NCBI RefSeq assembly: GCF_017114995.1
Contig: NZ_JABXKL010000091.1
Location: forward strand, 186,001-250,000
Source of the DNA: Nostoc sp. NMS9
GTDB lineage: Bacteria > Cyanobacteriota > Cyanobacteriia > Cyanobacteriales > Nostocaceae
DNA length: 64,000 nt
Direction of reading: 5' to 3'
Part shown: piece by piece, positions 26,342-35,760 of the stretch
Position numbering within the stretch: the stretch's first letter is position 1
Layout: each line of letters opens with the position of its first letter
Program-made: the position numbers and the translations under genes
The notes under the pieces: model-generated
What the model was told of the DNA's origin: nothing
Databases searched by the model: none
The model's input: the letters and a program-made list of their open reading frames with translations, nothing else

Positions 26342-27053
26342 GTGTCCAAGCTGGGTGAGAGAGTAAAGAGGCAAATACTCGTACTCCCCGAAGTTGATTA
26401 GAGAGGGGTAAGTGACCTCTAGGCGCACTCAAATCCCAGGTAAACTCGTTAGGGTATCGCGTCCAGGTATTACCTGCTTTCCAGCCAATTTTCGGCCAGA
26501 AATTCTCCCAATTTTTACCCAAACTTAACCAGATTTCTCGCTGCACTGAAAAGCCAAATTTACCTTCGGAGTGGACTAACCAGAGGTTATTAATGGTTTG
26601 CAAGTCAACAGCCGAGGTATTTTCTACCTCAGTAAAATACAACCATTTTCGTTGTACAGCCGTTGGCCCTGATAGTTCACACATTTTTTCGATGGTAACG
26701 CGATCAGCGGCTTGGAAGTCTTGAACAGCAAGTAGCTGTTGCAAAGAATTGTAGTTAATCCCGCACTCTGATTTTAGAGGTACAATTCCCTCAGGAAAAG
26801 AGGAGCGCAAAAATTCTTTGACTTGAGGTGCATCAGAGTTATAAAGGACTTGGTAAGCTTTGCCATCAACCCAAGTCGCTGGGTTCTCACGTCGTTTCAG
26901 TAAAAATTCCATCAACACGTCTAATCCCTCATTACCCAACTCAGCTAATTGTGGGATTATCTGTTGTTGGACTTTTTCAGACCCAGCGATTAACGGTAGT
27001 CGGAGGGAGTCGATGTCATTAGCAGGGCCTGATAAAATCATTGGGTCTGTCAT
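26334..27053 (-). CDS. gun4: GUN4, Mg-chelatase activator
   Basis: A protein of 239 residues. GUN4 binds protoporphyrin IX and Mg-protoporphyrin and stimulates Mg-chelatase at the branch to chlorophyll. The N-terminal helical domain (VQQQIIPQLAELGNEGLDVLMEFLLKR) and the GUN4 core (YNSLQQLLAVQDFQAADRVTIEKMCELSG, LWLVHSEGKFGFSVQREIW, LPLSNQLRGVRVFASLLSHPAW) are present. Length is close to the Synechocystis protein. It is transcribed away from icd, with about 275 bp between them. Confidence 0.95.
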   Translation of the reverse strand: MTDPMILSGPANDIDSLRLPLIAGSEKVQQQIIPQLAELGNEGLDVLMEFLLKRRENPATWVDGKAYQVLYNSDAPQVKEFLRSSFPEGIVPLKSECGINYNSLQQLLAVQDFQAADRVTIEKMCELSGPTAVQRKWLYFTEVENTSAVDLQTINNLWLVHSEGKFGFSVQREIWLSLGKNWENFWPKIGWKAGNTWTRYPNEFTWDLSAPRGHLPLSNQLRGVRVFASLLSHPAWTQL

Positions 27054-27329
27054 GCCATTCTTGTGTTAACGGTCAGTGAAAGAGCGGTAAGCTATCGGGC
27101 ATTCTCCAAAGTGAAGCACTGATAGCGAAAAGTAGTTTACTATTTTTGATCGTACAAAATTGCGATCGCTTCACTGAAATCCCACACTTAATCCCCAAAT
27201 AATGTACAAGGGGAATAGGGGGAAAATCTGTGCTTTATAGCTTGGTGAACAAAAGACATAGCAAAATATACAAGCCTGCCACATAAAGATTTTTTGAATA
27301 GCAGCATATCGATTAGGAGTGTGTGAACG

Positions 27330-28751
27330 ATGTACGAAAAGATTACCCCCCCCGCAGCCGGAGCAAAAATCACCTTCAAAAATGGTGAACCAATCGTACC
27401 AGAAAATCCAATTATCCCCTTTATTCGGGGTGATGGTACAGGTATAGATATCTGGCCTGCTACCCAAAAAGTTCTTGATGCTGCTGTAGCCAAAGCATAT
27501 AAGGGTCAGCGTCAAATTAGCTGGTTTAAGGTTTACGCTGGTGATGAAGCCTGTGATTTATACGGTACCTACCAGTATTTACCTCAAGATACTCTAACAG
27601 CAATTGAAGAATATGGTGTAGCTATTAAAGGGCCTTTAACTACTCCGATCGGTGGGGGAATTCGTTCTTTAAATGTAGCCCTGCGGCAAATTTTTGACTT
27701 GTATGCCTGCGTGCGTCCTTGCCGTTACTATGCAGGTACACCCTCACCCCACAAAAATCCCGAAAAGCTGGATGTAATTGTTTATCGGGAAAATACAGAA
27801 GATATTTATTTAGGCATTGAGTGGCGACAAGGTAGTGAAATCGGCGATCGCTTAATTAAAATTCTCAATGAAGAACTGATCCCCGCCACCCCAGAACATG
27901 GGAAAAAACGCATTCCTCTTGATTCTGGTATTGGCATCAAACCCATCAGCAAAACTGGTTCTCAACGCCTGGTCAGACGTGCCATCAAACACGCTTTGCT
28001 ATTACCCAAACACAAGCAACAGGTGACTTTGGTGCATAAGGGCAACATCATGAAGTACACCGAAGGGGCTTTCCGCGATTGGGGTTATGAACTAGCAACC
28101 AGTGAATTTCGCCAAGAAACTGTCATTGAACGGGAATCTTGGATTTTGAGTAACAAGGAGAAAAATCCAAATATTTCCTTGGAAGAAAACGCCCGCCAAA
28201 TTGATCCTGGGTTTGATAGTCTCACCGAAGAGAAGAAAGCGGAAATTGTCAAGGAAGTTGAAACTGTTCTTAACACAATTTGGGCAACCCACGGCGATGG
28301 CAAATGGAAAGATAAAGTTTTAGTGAATGATCGGATTGCTGACAGTATTTTTCAACAAATCCAAACCAGACCGGATGAGTATTCGATTTTGGCGACTATG
28401 AACTTGAACGGCGATTACTTGTCTGATGCGGCTGCTGCAATTGTTGGGGGATTGGGAATGGGGCCAGGCGCAAATATTGGTGATTCTAGTGCCATATTTG
28501 AAGCTACCCACGGCACTGCACCCAAACACGCCGGTTTAGATCGGATTAATCCTGGTTCAGTAATTTTGTCTGGTGTGATGATGCTGGAATTTCTGGGTTG
28601 GCAAGAAGCGGCAGACTTAGTTAAGAAAGGTTTAAGCGATGCGATCGCGAGTAGTCAAGTCACCTACGATTTAGCCCGGTTGCTAGAACCGCCAGTTGAA
28701 CCTTTAAAATGTTCTGAATTTGCCGAGGCAATTATTCAGCATTTTGGTTAA
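27330..28751 (+). CDS. icd: NADP-dependent isocitrate dehydrogenase
   Basis: A protein of 473 residues that makes 2-oxoglutarate, the carbon skeleton and nitrogen-status signal in cyanobacteria. Clear features are PFIRGDGTGIDIWPA, the substrate loop IGGGIRSLNVALRQIFDLYACVRPC, YRENTEDIYLGIEW, KGNIMKYTEGAFRDWGYE, and the cofactor region ATMNLNGDYLSDAAAAIVGGLG with FEATHGTAPKHAG. An insert of about 50 residues (VIERESWILSNKEKNPN...) is usual in cyanobacterial enzymes. Confidence 0.97.
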   Translation: MYEKITPPAAGAKITFKNGEPIVPENPIIPFIRGDGTGIDIWPATQKVLDAAVAKAYKGQRQISWFKVYAGDEACDLYGTYQYLPQDTLTAIEEYGVAIKGPLTTPIGGGIRSLNVALRQIFDLYACVRPCRYYAGTPSPHKNPEKLDVIVYRENTEDIYLGIEWRQGSEIGDRLIKILNEELIPATPEHGKKRIPLDSGIGIKPISKTGSQRLVRRAIKHALLLPKHKQQVTLVHKGNIMKYTEGAFRDWGYELATSEFRQETVIERESWILSNKEKNPNISLEENARQIDPGFDSLTEEKKAEIVKEVETVLNTIWATHGDGKWKDKVLVNDRIADSIFQQIQTRPDEYSILATMNLNGDYLSDAAAAIVGGLGMGPGANIGDSSAIFEATHGTAPKHAGLDRINPGSVILSGVMMLEFLGWQEAADLVKKGLSDAIASSQVTYDLARLLEPPVEPLKCSEFAEAIIQHFG

Positions 28752-28793
28752 ATACACTAGGGCTAATTAGTCTAATAAAAGACCTCTCCCTGG

Positions 28794-28834
28794 TTTTACT
28801 ACGCAAAACCTGTCCCTCTCCGATTCGGAGAGGG
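28794..28834 (+). terminator. Hairpins downstream of icd
   Basis: GGTTTT/AAAACC is followed by CCCTCTCCG (28814-28822) and CGGAGAGGG (28826-28834), a perfect 9-bp stem with an ATT loop. This is a typical cyanobacterial dispersed palindrome and may terminate icd transcription. The rest of the 28752-29068 gap shows nothing else. Confidence 0.6.
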
Positions 28835-29068
28835 AAATAATTAAACTTTAGTTCAAGCGATGGAGAGGTTCACTTCTAAACTGTTGTACTTTTAATTTGC
28901 ATAAAAAAATAGGAATTAGATAAATAAGCATCTAGCCCCATGCCAGTCAAGAAATATCTCACAAGATAACAGCAAGAAAAGCTGCAAAAAGTCATCAACT
29001 ATTAACGATGAATAGCATACGACTTCGGAAAAGGATTTAACTTTGTAAAATTTAGATAGACGAAATCT

Positions 29069-29551
29069 ATGAGTCGACAAAATAAAGACGCCTCAGTACC
29101 TATCTTAGTGGCAACAATAGGTGCAGTGGCAACTATTGTTGCAGCCATTATCGCCTCTTCCACAATGTTTTTTACTGACCTTGCTAATAAAAAACCACCC
29201 TCACCTTCATCGACATCATTGGACATAACCCCACCAAAATTGATTAAGACTACGCCCCCCAAGAATGAGACCAATGTCAAAATACAATCCCCCATTATAG
29301 CCATCTTTAACGAGAGTATAGATTTAAATTCTATAGAAAATAGGTTTGAGATGCGTGATAGCGATAATAAACTTGTACCCGTCCAGGTTCGTTATGACAA
29401 CAAGAACTTCACAGCGACACTTACACCCACGAGTCCTTTAAAAAATTACACAACCTACACTGTCACAATTCAAGGCGGGGCAAATGGTTTAAAAGACTTG
29501 GGTGGCAATATCATGGAATCTGACATTACCTGGTCATTTCAAACTGACTAA
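29069..29551 (+). CDS. Membrane-anchored Ig-like (Big_5/SbsA-type) protein
   Basis: A protein of 160 residues. One N-terminal membrane segment (VPILVATIGAVATIVAAIIASSTMFF) is followed by a proline/serine linker and a single Ig-like domain at about 50-160 (KLIKTTPPKNETNV, IIAIFNESIDLNSI, FTATLTPTSPLKNYTTYTVTIQGGANGLKDLGGNIM, ITWSFQTD). This pattern is that of bacterial Big_5 domains found in surface or export-related proteins. No partner gene indicates its role. Confidence 0.75.
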   Translation: MSRQNKDASVPILVATIGAVATIVAAIIASSTMFFTDLANKKPPSPSSTSLDITPPKLIKTTPPKNETNVKIQSPIIAIFNESIDLNSIENRFEMRDSDNKLVPVQVRYDNKNFTATLTPTSPLKNYTTYTVTIQGGANGLKDLGGNIMESDITWSFQTD

Positions 29552-29557
29552 ATTTTT

Positions 29558-29591
29558 TCAATCAGGAAAGGATTATGTCCTTTCTGATTGA
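29558..29591 (+). terminator. Hairpin after the Ig-like gene
   Basis: TCAATCAGGAAAGGA (29558-29572) pairs with TCCTTTCTGATTGA (29578-29591) with one bulged base around a 5-nt loop. It starts 7 bp after the stop codon. The T-run lies before rather than after it, so termination could also act on the opposite strand. Confidence 0.65.
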
Positions 29592-29833
29592 GTCATTGCC
29601 AGTGGGAGCGATCGTAGTAGACCCCAGGTGTGAGGTCAAAAATTATCTACGATCGCATTTGAGTTATTGACTGTCTTCTTTGCTGTATTGTTTAAAATGA
29701 ACTTTGTATTTCTCTCTTTTCTTCCTTTGCTTTCTTTGTGTCCTTCTCCCAAGGGGAGACGCTAACGCGAATGCGGTTCGTTCCTTTACCCTTCAAACTT
29801 CGCTTAACAGACTATTAGTAAAGAGATCGTCAA

Positions 29834-30895
29834 TTACACTAATTGCTTTAACTGTGATTTCGCTAATTTATCAGGTGCGATCGCTCCATTCTCTGTAATG
29901 ATTGCTGTAATCAACTCAGCCGGAGTCACATCAAAAGCTGGATTGTAAAAATCTACACCTTCAGGTGTAAGAATAGTATCACCAACTTGATAGATTTCTG
30001 TTGGTTCGCGTTCTTCAATGGGAATTTTGCTGCCATCAGCTAATTCAAAATCAATGGTAGAAAGGGGTGCAGCCACAAAGAAGGGTATATTATGTGCTTT
30101 AGCTGCGATCGCTACACTATATGTACCAATTTTATTGGCAGTGTCACCATTGGCAGCAATGCGATCTGCACCTACAACTACAGCATGAATCAAACCCTGT
30201 TTCATGCAATGGGCTGCCATATTATCAGTAATTAATGTTACTGGAATCCCTTCTTGCACACATTCCCAAGTGGTGAGTTTTGCACCTTGTAAGCGGGGAC
30301 GGGTTTCGTCGGCAAATAAACGTTCTAAACGTCCTTCCCTCCAAGCAGAACGTACCACACCTAAAGCAGTGCCATATCCAGCAGTAGCTAGCGCCCCAGC
30401 GTTACAGTGAGTAAGCAGCCTCAGCTTTTGTGGCGTATTGGGCAAGACTGCCAAACCATTGTCGCCGATCGCTTGACAGGTTTGTAAATCTTCTATGTTG
30501 ATTGCTTGGGCTGTTTGGAAAAGGGTTTGCTTGATATCTTCTACTGTTCCCAGCGTTTCGTAGGCAGTTTTGATCATCCGGCTAATTGCCCAAAATAAAT
30601 TTACCGCTGTTGGACGAGTAGAACGCAACAACTGGGCTACTTTATCTAAGTTATCTAAAAATTCGTGGCGATCGCTTGTTTCAATTTCTCTAGCACCAAG
30701 ATACATTCCATAAGCCGCAGCCACACCAATTGCAGGCGCACCTCGCACAATCATGGTTTTAATTGCCCGCGCCATATCTTCACTGCGGTGAATTTCCACA
30801 AATGTATATTCGTTTGGTAAGCGAGTTTGGTCAATTAGTGACACTGAGTCATTGTGCCAAATAATGGGATAAACCTGGTTTGTAGAAGCTGTCAT
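29834..30895 (-). CDS. mtnA: S-methyl-5-thioribose-1-phosphate isomerase
   Basis: A protein of 353 residues. MtnA converts methylthioribose-1-phosphate to methylthioribulose-1-phosphate in methionine salvage. Diagnostic parts are the N-terminal MIVRGAPAIGVAAAYGMYLG, LLTHCNAGALATAGYGTALG with the catalytic cysteine, and VVGADRIAANGDTANKIGTYSVAI with the catalytic aspartate, plus FDVTPAELITAIITENG. The C-terminus ends close to a dispersed repeat near 29755. No other methionine-salvage gene is adjacent. Confidence 0.96.
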   Translation of the reverse strand: MTASTNQVYPIIWHNDSVSLIDQTRLPNEYTFVEIHRSEDMARAIKTMIVRGAPAIGVAAAYGMYLGAREIETSDRHEFLDNLDKVAQLLRSTRPTAVNLFWAISRMIKTAYETLGTVEDIKQTLFQTAQAINIEDLQTCQAIGDNGLAVLPNTPQKLRLLTHCNAGALATAGYGTALGVVRSAWREGRLERLFADETRPRLQGAKLTTWECVQEGIPVTLITDNMAAHCMKQGLIHAVVVGADRIAANGDTANKIGTYSVAIAAKAHNIPFFVAAPLSTIDFELADGSKIPIEEREPTEIYQVGDTILTPEGVDFYNPAFDVTPAELITAIITENGAIAPDKLAKSQLKQLV

Positions 30896-30974
30896 AGAAA
30901 GAGTTGGTTAATAAGCATCAAATCGCTAATGAGTGCTTGTTAGCACTTTGGTAGTTTAACACGCTACATTGGTG

Positions 30975-31538
30975 TCAGCTAAAGGATGAAGTCTGCCAAT
31001 CTTTTCTTTCAATTGCCAATAAATTTACCTCCACCCACTGGTTACGCTTCTGAAAACCCTCTGGAATATAGCGAATAAATTGCATCCCAATTTGTTTTAA
31101 TACTTTCTCACTACTCCTATTCCATAAAGCATGGTACGCTTCAATACGATCTGCTGCCAAAACCGTGAAACCAAACTTGATAATAGCTTGAGCTGCTTCT
31201 GTCATATAACCTTGACTTTGGTGTTCTGGATGTGTCCAAAAACCGAGATTCCAAATCCGAGCTAATTCATGATTTTTTCTAATAGAAATTCTCCCGATAA
31301 ATCTACTAGTACTAGCGCATTGAATTGTGAAAGTATAGGCTAAATGAGATTCCCAAGATTGCAAACTTTGTTGAAGGTGTTCGTGAAGTTCTTCGATGAA
31401 TTCTGGAGGTTCCCAAGGCATACCGTCGTTAAAACCTGGAAACTGCGTAGCCGAAAACACGTATGGAATATCTTGGGAAGAGACACATCTGAGGATACAG
31501 CGCTCAGTCTTAATTTGGTATGTTATTGGTATTTTCAT
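30975..31538 (-). CDS. GNAT family N-acetyltransferase (RimJ/RimL-like)
   Basis: A protein of 187 residues: YQIKTERCILRCVSSQD at the start, RIWNLGFWTHPEHQSQGYMTEAAQAII with the acetyl-CoA loop QSQGYMTEA, then ADRIEAYHALWNRSSEKVLKQIGMQF. This is the RimJ/RimL type that acetylates protein N-termini or small amines. The substrate cannot be deduced. Confidence 0.88.
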   Translation of the reverse strand: MKIPITYQIKTERCILRCVSSQDIPYVFSATQFPGFNDGMPWEPPEFIEELHEHLQQSLQSWESHLAYTFTIQCASTSRFIGRISIRKNHELARIWNLGFWTHPEHQSQGYMTEAAQAIIKFGFTVLAADRIEAYHALWNRSSEKVLKQIGMQFIRYIPEGFQKRNQWVEVNLLAIERKDWQTSSFS

Positions 31539-31653
31539 AGCTAATTTTCATTAGTTGCTAGAGAAATTGATACTCAAAAAAATAACCCCTGTTTTAGAGG
31601 TTATTTTTATAAGATTATTCTAGGAAGTAGAGGATGTAGTTAAACAAAATTAA

Positions 31654-33561
31654 CTAAACCACAGCAGATACTTGTTGCTTAAAGAAAGCTTGCAACACTC
31701 TCTCTGCTATTTGATGACTAGTTAAACCGAGTTCTGTCTTAGATTCATTGGGTTCAGCATGATCTACCAATACATCTGGTACACCGAATCGCTTGACAGG
31801 AACGAGAATATCTGCATCTAGTAAAGCTTCAGCGATGGCAGAACCAAAGCCACCCATCACACAGCCTTCTTCTAAGGTGACAACACGACCGATTTTCTTA
31901 GCTAAAGGCAAAATCAACTCGGTATCCAAAGGCTTAACGAAACGCGCATTAATTACAGTTGCTTCAATGCCATGTTCGCTGAGAATTTCTGCGGCTTGCA
32001 TTCCTGGATAGACCATTGTGCCATAAGCAACGATTAACACATCATCGCCTGTACGCAGAATCTCGCCTTTGCCGATTTCCAAAGGTTCCCAACCTTCCTC
32101 CATCAAGGGAACACCGTAGCCATTACCACGAGGATAACGCATTGCGATCGGCCCGCTGGTATGCTCAACACCAGTTACTACCATGCTTTGCAGTTCTGCC
32201 TCGTCTTTGGGTGCCATGATTACCATGTTGGGAATGCAACGCAGATAGGCAATATCATACATACCTTGGTGGGTGGGGCCATCAGATCCCACGATTCCTG
32301 CCCGATCCAAGCAGAAGAATACTGGCAGGTTTTGGATGCAGACATCATGAATTATCTGGTCGTAGGCACGTTGCAAGAAGGTGGAATAAATAGCAGCAAC
32401 GGGGCGCATACCTTCGGTTGCAAGTCCTGCTGCTAGGGTAATTGCGTGTTGTTCCGCAATGCCGACATCTATATATTGATTCGGCAGTTTTGCTTGAAGT
32501 TTATCTAAACCTGTCCCCGTTGCCATAGCCGCAGTAATGCCGACGATTTTCGGGTTTTGTTCGGCAAGTTTTACCAGAGTGTGAGAAAAGACTTTGGCAT
32601 AAGCCGGAGGTTTGGGTTTATTAGAAGGAATGGCTTTGCCAGTTGCGACATTGAAGGGGCTTTGGGCGTGGTAGCCAACTTGATCTAGTTCGGCAATTTC
32701 ATAACCTTTGCCTTTGACTGTTGCCACATGTACCAAAACTGGGCCTGGTATCTGATGTGCTTGTTGGAAGGTGGCAATCAATTCTTCGAGATTATGCCCG
32801 TCTACTGGCCCAATGTAGGTAAAGCCGAGTTCTTCAAAAACTGCACCTACCTTCGGAACCGCCAAGCGCTTCATACCTTCTTTGATGCGTCCGAGTTCAG
32901 GGGAAAGGGATTCGCCAACGAAAGGAATTTGCTTAAACTGTTCCTCAAGATTATCTTTAATAAATTGCACCGGTTGGCTGAGGCGCATTTTGTTGAGATA
33001 GCGAGGAATCGCGCCGACGTTGCGAGATATGGACATGTCGTTGTCATTGAGAACAACTAACAGGTTAGTTTTCGGCATGTGTCCGGCATGATTGATCGCT
33101 TCTAAAGCCATGCCTCCAGTCAGTGCGCCATCGCCAATCACAGCAACGGCTTTAAATTTTTCCCCTTTCAAGTCTCGCGCTAAAGCCATGCCCAATGCTG
33201 CTGAAATACTTGTAGAAGCGTGTCCAGCCCCAAAGTGGTCAAACTTGTTTTCACCCCGCTTGAGATAGCCCGCAACTCCGTCTTTTTGTCTGAGGGTGTG
33301 GAAGCGATCGTAACGTCCTGTAAGCAGTTTGTGGGGATAAGCTTGGTGTCCTACATCCCAAATCACTTTATCTCGATCTAAGTCCAGTGTTTGGTAAAGT
33401 CCTAGTGTTAATTCGACAACACCCAACCCTGGCCCCAAGTGTCCACCATTAACTGCTACTGTTTGAAGATGCTTATCTCGAATCTGACGGGCAATCTGTT
33501 GCAGTTGGCGAACAGACAAACCGTGCAACTGATTAGGATGGGTGATTTCGCTCAGATGCAT
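31654..33561 (-). CDS. dxs: 1-deoxy-D-xylulose-5-phosphate synthase
   Basis: A protein of 635 residues. DXS joins pyruvate and glyceraldehyde-3-phosphate in the first step of the MEP pathway that supplies isoprenoids for carotenoids, phytol and quinones. The thiamine-diphosphate motif GDGALTGGMALEAINHAG, the catalytic-region DVGIAEQHAIT, and DRAGIVGSDGPTHQGMYDIAYLR are present, and the C-terminal transketolase domain is complete. Length is standard. Confidence 0.97.
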   Translation of the reverse strand: MHLSEITHPNQLHGLSVRQLQQIARQIRDKHLQTVAVNGGHLGPGLGVVELTLGLYQTLDLDRDKVIWDVGHQAYPHKLLTGRYDRFHTLRQKDGVAGYLKRGENKFDHFGAGHASTSISAALGMALARDLKGEKFKAVAVIGDGALTGGMALEAINHAGHMPKTNLLVVLNDNDMSISRNVGAIPRYLNKMRLSQPVQFIKDNLEEQFKQIPFVGESLSPELGRIKEGMKRLAVPKVGAVFEELGFTYIGPVDGHNLEELIATFQQAHQIPGPVLVHVATVKGKGYEIAELDQVGYHAQSPFNVATGKAIPSNKPKPPAYAKVFSHTLVKLAEQNPKIVGITAAMATGTGLDKLQAKLPNQYIDVGIAEQHAITLAAGLATEGMRPVAAIYSTFLQRAYDQIIHDVCIQNLPVFFCLDRAGIVGSDGPTHQGMYDIAYLRCIPNMVIMAPKDEAELQSMVVTGVEHTSGPIAMRYPRGNGYGVPLMEEGWEPLEIGKGEILRTGDDVLIVAYGTMVYPGMQAAEILSEHGIEATVINARFVKPLDTELILPLAKKIGRVVTLEEGCVMGGFGSAIAEALLDADILVPVKRFGVPDVLVDHAEPNESKTELGLTSHQIAERVLQAFFKQQVSAVV

Positions 33562-34207
33562 ATTATAAGGTTTTCCTCTCTAACTTCGAGTCTCGGTATT
33601 TTGATTTTCCCACGGTCGGGTTGTCCACAGAATCAAACTCTTACATTGTTACTAAGTTGTAGTGGAAAGTATAACTTCTTAATTGATAATGGTGAAAAAT
33701 CTGTTAACCATTAACAATTCGTCAAATAAGGTCGCAATCAGTTAAAGTTATAACACATTTTTTAATGGGTAATGCTACTTAAATATAGCCTGCAACGCGT
33801 ATAGAAAAACAAGTTTATTAAGAGTAATTTGCGGAAGTTTTTTAAGCAGATTACTCAATTTTGCCATCTTAAGTTAGTACAAAAGAAAGTCAAATATTTT
33901 ATTTACAACTATATATCTAGCATAATTGCTAGTAAATATTTAACAATAGTTTCTACTCTTCTGCGGTGACAGCAGCTAATTTTATCAGCGATCGCAAGTT
34001 CCTATAGCTATGAAAACATGTATCTAAAGCTACTCGATTCTTTTATCTAAATATAATGTCCGGGTAATTAGTAGATTTTAAGTACAATCCCTTGTAGTGA
34101 AGCAAAACTAGCTGTGCTACCCTACCATAATGGTTTGAATACCTGTAAATTGCTGTAATAATATTCACATAACCTGAGACTTTCCAAAATTATTCACAAA
34201 CAACAAT
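33562..34207. other. Long intergenic region
   Basis: About 650 bp of AT-rich sequence upstream of dxs. I see no credible gene, RNA or repeat. It should carry the dxs promoter. Confidence 0.5.
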
Positions 34208-34236
34208 ATTTCCGACTTCTTTAAGAAGTCGGAAAT
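34208..34236 (-). terminator. Perfect 14-bp hairpin
   Basis: ATTTCCGACTTCTT and AAGAAGTCGGAAAT form a near-continuous palindrome. On the minus strand it lies about 50 bp after the stop at 34289 and is followed by ATTGTTGTTT, consistent with an intrinsic terminator for that gene. Confidence 0.7.
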
Positions 34237-34288
34237 TTCAAGCTTTCGGTTTTCGCAAATCCAATGGGATTGCTATATATATATACCT

Positions 34289-34732
34289 CTATTTACCAAA
34301 AGCATCCTTAATGTTTTCAACAGTACGTTCAACAACATTCTTTGTGTTGTCTACTGCTTCTTTAGTACGAGATGCATCTTCATTTGCTCTTCTCTGAATT
34401 GTAGCGGCATCTTTCTTGGCTTTACGCTCAATAAAACTACCATTGTCTGTTGATTGGTCAACTTTATTGGCATTGCTCTTGGCAGCGTCCTTAACTTTAT
34501 CTGCCGTCTCATCAATGAAATTTTTGGTTCGTCCAGCATCTCTATTAGCTTTATCTTGAGCGCGATCTGCATCATCATATGCAATCAAGGTTCCAGCAGG
34601 AGCAGCCATTGCTGAGGTGTTCGAGAAAAATGCACCTTGCCAAACAAAAGCGATCGCTAACATACAAAACAGTGTTGTAGCCATCCAGCGTTTTACCGTG
34701 GAAAGCTGTTTTGTAACATAATTCAATTTCAT
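34289..34732 (-). CDS. Small exported amphipathic-helix (LEA-like) protein
   Basis: A protein of 147 residues from the ATG at 34732 (an ATG 5 codons upstream is possible). A basic start and hydrophobic stretch (WMATTLFCMLAIAFVWQGAFF...SAMA) form a signal peptide. The mature part is highly charged and helical, with loosely repeated 11-mer patterns (ETADKVKDAAKSNANKVDQ, RANEDASRTKEAVDNTKNVVERTVENIKDAF), similar to late-embryogenesis-abundant or apolipoprotein-like stress proteins. The function is unproven; a membrane or desiccation-stress role is inferred. Confidence 0.65.
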   Translation of the reverse strand: MKLNYVTKQLSTVKRWMATTLFCMLAIAFVWQGAFFSNTSAMAAPAGTLIAYDDADRAQDKANRDAGRTKNFIDETADKVKDAAKSNANKVDQSTDNGSFIERKAKKDAATIQRRANEDASRTKEAVDNTKNVVERTVENIKDAFGK

Positions 34733-35018
34733 ACAATACAATCTCATGTGATTTAGTATACTATTTCTACTTCATTTAGCTTATTAGCCATATCGATCCC
34801 TAGATAGAAGTTCTTGCATCAATAGTTATGAAATGAATTCACTATTTTGATAGATTGAGTTTTGAGTAAAGATTATTTCCTGGTAATTAAAGGTCGAATT
34901 CAACAGTTTACAGTTTTTGAACATGGGCGATACCTACGGTGAGCTACGCTAACGCACCGACAGAAAAATTAGCGATCGCCCTTCAGTTAATTAACTTGCG
35001 ATCGCTTCCAGGGGGCGG

Positions 35019-35390
35019 TTACGCCATCGCAACTGACTTTTTACGATTGGGACGCTTGCGTTCTGATTTTTTTTTCAGTCCAACGGCTTGAGCTTGATCG
35101 CTATCTGAGCCATATTGACCGCGAATCACTTCTTTCATTGCTAATACAGCATTGTGAAATTCCCATTCTGCCAATCGTGCAGCATCAGCAGCAGCACGAT
35201 ATAAAGTTAGTTTTTCAGTTTCGGCTTGTTGCTGCGCCAACATAGCTTGATAAGCTTGCTGTAAGTTTGCTACAGAGGCATCAGTACGGGTTGTGTTGTA
35301 TGTGCTAATGGTTTGCAAACCGTGCAATGAGTTTATATCTTGACTAATTGACTGAGAAGGCAAACGACGGGTTTTATCTTGGGCGGGCAT
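35019..35390 (-). CDS. Conserved-looking hypothetical protein
   Basis: A protein of 123 residues that I do not recognise. The middle is helical and glutamine/alanine-rich (VANLQQAYQAMLAQQQAETEKLTLYRAAADAARLAEWEFHNAVLAMKEVI), and the C-terminus is strongly basic (KKKSERKRPNRKKS), which could bind nucleic acid. No signal or membrane segment is seen. Confidence 0.6.
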   Translation of the reverse strand: MPAQDKTRRLPSQSISQDINSLHGLQTISTYNTTRTDASVANLQQAYQAMLAQQQAETEKLTLYRAAADAARLAEWEFHNAVLAMKEVIRGQYGSDSDQAQAVGLKKKSERKRPNRKKSVAMA

Positions 35391-35510
35391 ATATACATAC
35401 TGATCTAGAGTATATATTTAATGTGCCCATTAGAACAAAAAAACTAACAGTAAAGTGAGATTTTTAGATAGAACAAGGTTAAAAAAAGCGTGAGTTAATT
35501 TTTGCAGGTC

Positions 35511-35653
35511 GAAACAATCGCATTGTTAGGCGAAACAATCGCATTGTTAGGCGAAACAATCGCATTGTCAGGCGAAACAATGGCATTGTCAGGCGAAACA
35601 ATGGCATTGTCAGGCGAAACAATGGCATTGTTAGGCGAAACAATGGCATTGCA
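35511..35653. repeat. 21-bp tandem repeat, six full units plus a partial
   Basis: Units of GAAACAATCGCATTGTTAGGC or close variants (CGC to GGC, TTA to TCA) repeat exactly every 21 bp from 35511 to 35636, with a partial unit to 35653. Each unit contains the palindrome ACAAT-N3-ATTGT. The length keeps both strands open (ETIALLG on plus, MRLFRLT on minus), so open frames there do not prove coding. Confidence 0.92.
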
Positions 35654-35760
35654 GGAGGTTGCATTAGATAGCGTGGCGATCGCAATTACAATCTAAGGAG
35701 TTTACAGTAAGTTTTGGGAATCATTAAAACAATACAATGCTACACACATCTGGAGTTTTA

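Noticed and set aside
29704..29898. Open frame of 64 residues before mtnA
   Set aside because: It runs through a dispersed repeat (GGGGAGACGCTAACGCGAATGC) and overlaps the mtnA C-terminus on the other strand.
35511..35653. CRISPR array
   Set aside because: Units are contiguous with no unique spacers, and no cas genes are present.
35479..35696. Repeat proteins ETIALLG (plus) and MRLFRLT (minus)
   Set aside because: Both frames follow from a 21-bp DNA repeat; there is no ribosome-binding site and no independent support for translation.
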